Source of the DNA: Myxococcota bacterium | GTDB taxonomy: Bacteria > Myxococcota_A > Polyangia > HGW-17 | Reading direction: 5' to 3' | Length of the DNA: 8,624 nt | Assembly (NCBI GenBank): GCA_018821745.1 | Contig: JAHJLU010000089.1 | Coordinates: 1 to 8,624, forward strand | Shown: positions 5,298-8,624 of the stretch, one piece after another | How positions within the stretch are numbered: position 1 is the stretch's first letter | Layout: each line of letters begins with the position of its first letter | Made by a program: the position numbers and the translations under genes | The notes under the pieces: generated by a model | The model's database searches: none | The model's input: only the letters and a program-made list of their open reading frames with translations | What the model was told of the DNA's origin: nothing

Positions 5298-6158
5298 ATG
5301 GACATCAAGCGTAAACGCACCCATAAAAAAAAGCCTGAGACATTTACCCCGCTCAATGCGCTTGAGGAGACCCTCATGGCCGCAGCAAGTGATCCATCCT
5401 TTCGGCTGGAGTTTTACAAGGACCTGCTGGAATCGGAGCTCTACCTGGTCCATTTTGGTCATCCCCAAGGGGAGGGTGATTCAGCTGACTCTGAAGCTGA
5501 ATATCAGTTGGAGATCCAGCAGGTAGAGTTCGAGGGGGAACCGTACATCCCCGTCTACTCCGCTCTTGAGCGTCTTGAAGAGAATCTCCCCGAGGGGGGG
5601 TCATACCTCTCGCTCAGTGCGCGGGAGCTCTTTGAGAACACAGCAGGGGCACAGCTGCTGCTCAACCCCGGGTCCCAGTACGGGAAAGCATTCTCCGCAG
5701 AAGAGATCGAGTCAATCCTCGATGGAACCGTCTGGAACGAGGTGCTCTTCTCATTCTTCACAGGCAGTGATCCGGAGCCCGAGGCCCCTCCTCCAAAGGA
5801 GAAAATCACGACCGTTGAACAATATATCAACAGCTTTGCGCCAGCCACCCGGGCCTTGCTCAGGGAGCTTCGAGCCACCATAATCTCCGCGGCTCCCAAC
5901 GCAACGGAGCGAATCAATTATCAACTGCCCACCTACTCTCTCAATGGAGATCTGGTCCACTTCGGGGCCTTCACACGACACATCGGCTTTTACCCATCAC
6001 CGGGTGCCATTACCGCATTTGCCAATGAACTGAGCGGATACAAAACCTCCAAAGGAGCCGTCCAGTTCCCCCTGAACAGGCCACTGCCCCTGGAATTGGT
6101 GGAGAAAATGGTACGGTTTCGCGTTAAGGAAAACACGGAGAAGACAAAGCGAAAATAG
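5298..6158 (+). CDS. SseB-like / DUF1801 two-domain fusion protein
   Basis: This is a 286-residue soluble protein with two separable parts. After a basic start (KRKRTHKKK), residues 17-143 look like the SseB N-terminal domain: LNALEETLMAAASDPSFRLE, then EGEPYIPVYSALERLEENLP, SYLSLSARELF and QLLLNPGSQYGKAFSAEEIE, the last being the typical 'NPGS-x-x-G-K-x-x-x-x-E-E-I' pattern. A Pro/Glu linker (158-168) follows. Residues 171-278 match DUF1801 (frataxin-like fold, YdhG-type): TTVEQYINSFAP, ERINYQLPTYSLNGDLVHFG, HIGFYPSPGAI and YKTSKGAVQFPLNRPLP. SseB-like proteins are poorly understood and were linked to serine sensitivity; some DUF1801 proteins are reported as possible iron chaperones. A joint function is unknown. 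The ATG at 5298 is preferred on the strength of its Shine-Dalgarno site. It is divergent from the methyltransferase and 83 bp upstream of the DUF432 gene on the same strand, so partial co-transcription is possible. Confidence 0.8.
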   Translation: MDIKRKRTHKKKPETFTPLNALEETLMAAASDPSFRLEFYKDLLESELYLVHFGHPQGEGDSADSEAEYQLEIQQVEFEGEPYIPVYSALERLEENLPEGGSYLSLSARELFENTAGAQLLLNPGSQYGKAFSAEEIESILDGTVWNEVLFSFFTGSDPEPEAPPPKEKITTVEQYINSFAPATRALLRELRATIISAAPNATERINYQLPTYSLNGDLVHFGAFTRHIGFYPSPGAITAFANELSGYKTSKGAVQFPLNRPLPLELVEKMVRFRVKENTEKTKRK

Positions 6159-6230
6159 AACCGGATATTGAAAGTATACCTTCCAGTATTTCATGGTTCG
6201 ACTCTCCCATCCGTGGTAAGACCATGTCAT

Positions 6231-6235
6231 GGAGG
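6231..6235 (+). promoter_or_regulatory. Ribosome binding site deciding the DUF432 start
   Basis: GGAGG lies 6 bases before the ATG at 6242. The other in-frame ATG, at 6224, has no comparable site and would place this motif inside the coding sequence. Confidence 0.75.
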
Positions 6236-6241
6236 CCTTGC

Positions 6242-7078
6242 ATGGCAGATTCTTTGAATGATTCCAAAACGATGAGCGGGGAAAGCGCCGAAGGTGTCCG
6301 CTGGTGGGGGAGTTCGCCACTCCCCGAGGGAAAAATCCACTGCCTCTCCCTTGGTCCCCTCAACCTTTACAGCGAGAAACTGGAAAATGAGTGGAGAATC
6401 GGACTGCTCCGAGGGACCGACCCGCTGGAGTCCGCAGTGACCACCGCTCACTTCAGCGCCGGAGACCTGCCCGCCAATATCCCCTGGGAGCGCTTTGCCG
6501 GAGGGCAGCTTGATTCCCCGCTGTTTATCTCCCCTGCCCTGGCGGATCGCCCCGTGGTCTCCCGCCCCACCAACGCATATTATCTCCCCTCCACGGAGAG
6601 CGTCACCTTCTTCATCGGCACACCGGTGTGGGTTAAAGTAATGACGGCGAAGGGGAATGTCCTTAAAGATTTCCCTGTGTTCCGCCCATCAGACACATGG
6701 TTCGGCCCCACCACGGATCAGGGGCAGCTCTGTTACGCCAGCCGTACCTTCTGTAATGTGGATCTGGCAAGCGTCCCCTACCGTCCCCATCGTGCCGTCA
6801 CCTCGGTCACGATCAAAAACAAGAGTCCCGAGACCATCCCCATCGAGAAGATCAAGCTCCCCGTGGGGAACCTCTCCTTGTACATTGGACCAGGCAACCG
6901 TATCTGGACTCAGGACATCACCTACGAGATCGTGGAGAAAGAGAGGGTCATCCAGCTCAGGCTCAGCGATAATCCGCCAGCGCTGGCCCCCGATTCAGAA
7001 TTTCTGAGTAAGGGGCGGGAGCCATCGGGGGGCAACCTCCTTGTTCAGGCCATTTCCTATTTCTTTCCGGAGATGTAA
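6242..7078 (+). CDS. DUF432 domain protein, partner of MscS-type channel
   Basis: This is a 278-residue protein that I assign to DUF432 from its characteristic central block: YYLPSTESVTFFIGTPVWVKV (about residues 113-133), FRPSDTWFGPTTDQGQLCYA (147-166), then YRPHRAVTSVTIKNKS (180-195) and KLPVGNLSLY (205-214). There is no signal peptide or membrane helix, so it is probably cytoplasmic. The pattern of short hydrophobic strands suggests a mainly beta fold. DUF432 has no established biochemical role. Its stop is 3 bp before the MscS gene, so the two are translated from one message. From that I infer a role tied to the channel, perhaps a cytoplasmic regulator or ligand sensor. The start at 6242 gives a polar N-terminal stretch before the conserved part begins at about residue 20. 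Confidence 0.78.
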   Translation: MADSLNDSKTMSGESAEGVRWWGSSPLPEGKIHCLSLGPLNLYSEKLENEWRIGLLRGTDPLESAVTTAHFSAGDLPANIPWERFAGGQLDSPLFISPALADRPVVSRPTNAYYLPSTESVTFFIGTPVWVKVMTAKGNVLKDFPVFRPSDTWFGPTTDQGQLCYASRTFCNVDLASVPYRPHRAVTSVTIKNKSPETIPIEKIKLPVGNLSLYIGPGNRIWTQDITYEIVEKERVIQLRLSDNPPALAPDSEFLSKGREPSGGNLLVQAISYFFPEM

Positions 7079-7081
7079 ACC

Positions 7082-7963
7082 ATGGACTATAAACTTATCC
7101 TCTCCGACCTTCGAAATTTCTTCACCTCTGCCGAGGTCATGGCCGCCGGGCGAGCCCTGGTGGTCACCATCCTGGGCGTTGTCTTCTCCCGGACCCTGCC
7201 GCGGCTCCTGCCCGTGGGCCGCCTCCACCCCCAGCACCAGCTTGTCCTGCGACGGAGCTTTCGGTATATTATTTTCCTCAGTTCCATCGGGTGGGCCCTC
7301 TCACTGCTGGGAGTCAGCCTCCAGCTGCTTCTGGGAGCGGCGGGAATTCTCACCGTGGCCGTTGGTTTCGCCTCGCAGACCTCCGCGTCCAACCTCATCA
7401 GCGGCCTCTTCCTCATGGCCGAGCAGCCCTTTCGCATCGGGGACATGATCAAGATGGGCGAAATCACAGGCACCATCGTCTCCATCGAGCTGCTCTCCTT
7501 TCGCCTTCGGACCTTCGACAATGTGGAGATCCGCATCCCCAACGAGACCATGATCAAGAGCAACGTCACCAACCTCACCAAGTACCCCATACGGCGCTAT
7601 GATCTTCCCATCGCGGTCGCCTACCACACCAACCTTTCGAAAATTCGCACCCTCTTCCAGAGTGTCCTTGACGAGATCCCCCTCGCCATGGTGGATCCGA
7701 AACCGCAGATGATTTTCCTTGGCTTTGAGGACTCGGGGATCAAGCTCCAGTTCTCCGTCTGGTGCACCAGGGAGAATTTCTTCCCCCTCAAGACACAGCT
7801 CAGCGAGAAGCTCAAGGCGGCCTTCGACGCCAATGGCATCGAGATCCCCTTCCCCCACATCTCACTCTATGCGGGTTCGCAGACAGCACCCTTCCCCGTC
7901 ACCATGGTGGAACCCGCTGCCCACGAAGCGGCACCGTCACCCACGGACCCACCACGCCAATAA
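7082..7963 (+). CDS. MscS-family small-conductance mechanosensitive channel
   Basis: This is a 293-residue inner-membrane channel, close to the 286 residues of E. coli MscS. Three hydrophobic segments are visible at about 22-40, 61-80 and 83-113. The third is the pore helix and carries the Gly/Ala-rich packing pattern LLLGAAGILTVAVGFASQTS, followed by ASNLISGLFLMAEQPFRIGD, the family's helix end and 'PF-x-x-G-D' entry to the beta domain. The beta domain contains VEIRIPNETMIKSNVTNLT (148-166), matching the usual V-x-I-P-N motif. The C-terminal alpha/beta domain ends with GIEIPFPH (252-259), where most family members end their conserved part. A 34-residue Pro/Ala-rich tail (260-293) is additional and probably disordered. 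Such channels open on hypo-osmotic membrane tension and release solutes. GGAG 9 bases before the ATG at 7082 lies within the end of the DUF432 gene, a sign of operon coupling. Confidence 0.95.
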   Translation: MDYKLILSDLRNFFTSAEVMAAGRALVVTILGVVFSRTLPRLLPVGRLHPQHQLVLRRSFRYIIFLSSIGWALSLLGVSLQLLLGAAGILTVAVGFASQTSASNLISGLFLMAEQPFRIGDMIKMGEITGTIVSIELLSFRLRTFDNVEIRIPNETMIKSNVTNLTKYPIRRYDLPIAVAYHTNLSKIRTLFQSVLDEIPLAMVDPKPQMIFLGFEDSGIKLQFSVWCTRENFFPLKTQLSEKLKAAFDANGIEIPFPHISLYAGSQTAPFPVTMVEPAAHEAAPSPTDPPRQ

Positions 7964-8027
7964 AACGCTTCACCTGCTGAATAATTGAAAATACGTGAGC
8001 GAGCAGAGGGGAGGGGAAAACTCCGAC

Positions 8028-8624
8028 TCAATCCTGATCCTTCTCCCATTTCTTTCGCTTCTCCTGGAGGTCCTTTTGGGCCTTGGGAGTCCGGGAAATG
8101 ACTGTCTGGTCATCGCGGACCATTGTCAGCCGGGTCCCGCTGTCGAAGAAACAGTAAACGCCGTCCTCCCTGCGGACAAAGGTTCCATCCACAACAGGGC
8201 CCCCGCATCGATAGTTGGCCAGCCATGTCTCCATCTGAGTACCCTTGGGGTCCACCCGGGCAACAAAACACGAGGAGTTGCTCTCGCACAGCACATACAC
8301 ATACCCCTCCACATCCATATAGGGCAAGGAAGTGTAATATAGGCGAAAGGGCATCTTCGCGTTGTAGAGGGGGGTCCCGTTCCGGTGGTATCTGACAATG
8401 CGATCACTGGCACACAGGACCACACTGCCATCTCCCCCTTCGCTCAGGGCGACATCGCTGTCCAGGCAATATCGGGGCGCGATCCCCAGCTTATCCAGAT
8501 AGGTGGGACCACCGGCTGGCACCTTGCAGGGGATCTCGGTCCCGTCTTCTTCGGTCCACAGCGGGAGGCGGTTTCCACGGAGATCCATACGCCAGAGCTC
8601 CGTGGCCGACCCATGATTTTTCAC
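8028..8624 (-). CDS. Unrecognised protein, possible beta-propeller C-terminus (truncated by right edge)
   Basis: The frame is open to the window edge, so the N-terminus lies outside; a GTG right at the edge is probably coincidence. The 198 visible residues show repeated strand-turn units about 35-45 residues long: DGSVVLCASDRIVRYHRNGT, then EGYVYVLCESNSSCFVARVD followed by PKGTQ, then DGVYCFFDSGTRLTMVRDDQ. The pattern G-x-V-Y-x-x...-I/V-x-R-x-x-x-x-G resembles NHL, PQQ or Kelch-like propeller blades, but no family motif is exact. Seven to nine cysteines are spread through the blades, which could mean an exported, oxidised protein. The last 15 residues (KDLQEKRKKWEKDQD) are a charged helical tail. 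The gene converges on mscS with a 64-bp gap and no clear terminator hairpin. Its function is unknown. Confidence 0.7.
   Translation of the reverse strand: MKNHGSATELWRMDLRGNRLPLWTEEDGTEIPCKVPAGGPTYLDKLGIAPRYCLDSDVALSEGGDGSVVLCASDRIVRYHRNGTPLYNAKMPFRLYYTSLPYMDVEGYVYVLCESNSSCFVARVDPKGTQMETWLANYRCGGPVVDGTFVRREDGVYCFFDSGTRLTMVRDDQTVISRTPKAQKDLQEKRKKWEKDQD

Noticed and set aside
6192..6226. CATGGT ... ACCATG inverted repeat before the DUF432 gene as an operator
   Set aside because: The arms are only 6 bp with a 23-base spacer, and no promoter elements were found around them.

Overview
This 8.6 kb window is bacterial chromosomal DNA with dense coding on both strands and fairly high GC. It has no tRNA, rRNA, CRISPR array or intact insertion sequence that I can see. 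The best taxonomic hint is the lipoprotein at 2878-3840. It carries paired acidic Asp-rich/Cys motifs (C-x13-C-x4-C-x5-C) and a long Asn-Asn-X linker, a style familiar from secreted proteins of the Myxococcota/Bradymonadota and other former Deltaproteobacteria. That assignment is inference; no marker gene is present.

Layout, left to right: (1) the 3' part of a NirB/rubredoxin-reductase-type FAD/NAD(P)H oxidoreductase (+, cut by the left edge); (2) a convergent, complete Na+/solute symporter of the SSS family (-); (3) a 345-bp non-coding stretch holding a decayed second copy of the oxidoreductase 3' end; (4) a Cys-rich, Asn-rich lipoprotein (-); (5) a Trm11-like SAM-dependent nucleic-acid methyltransferase (-); (6) a two-domain protein joining an SseB-like N-terminus to a DUF1801 C-terminus (+, divergent from the methyltransferase); (7) a DUF432 protein and an MscS-type mechanosensitive channel, 3 bp apart and surely one operon (+); (8) the C-terminal part of an unrecognised, possibly beta-propeller protein (-, cut by the right edge).

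The genes do not form one pathway. The one clear functional unit is the DUF432-MscS pair. The most unusual structure is the pair of diverged direct repeats (about 77% identical by hand alignment over about 128 bp) at 908-1035 and 2765-2890 that bracket the symporter gene. Each repeat spans the end of the oxidoreductase reading frame, the short intergenic gap, and the last codons of a convergent gene ending in Cys-Leu-stop. This suggests that an ancestral oxidoreductase/lipoprotein convergent junction was duplicated, leaving the symporter between a working copy and a relic. The SseB-DUF1801 fusion and the lipoprotein's repeat architecture are the other points worth following. I did not find a convincing new multi-gene system.
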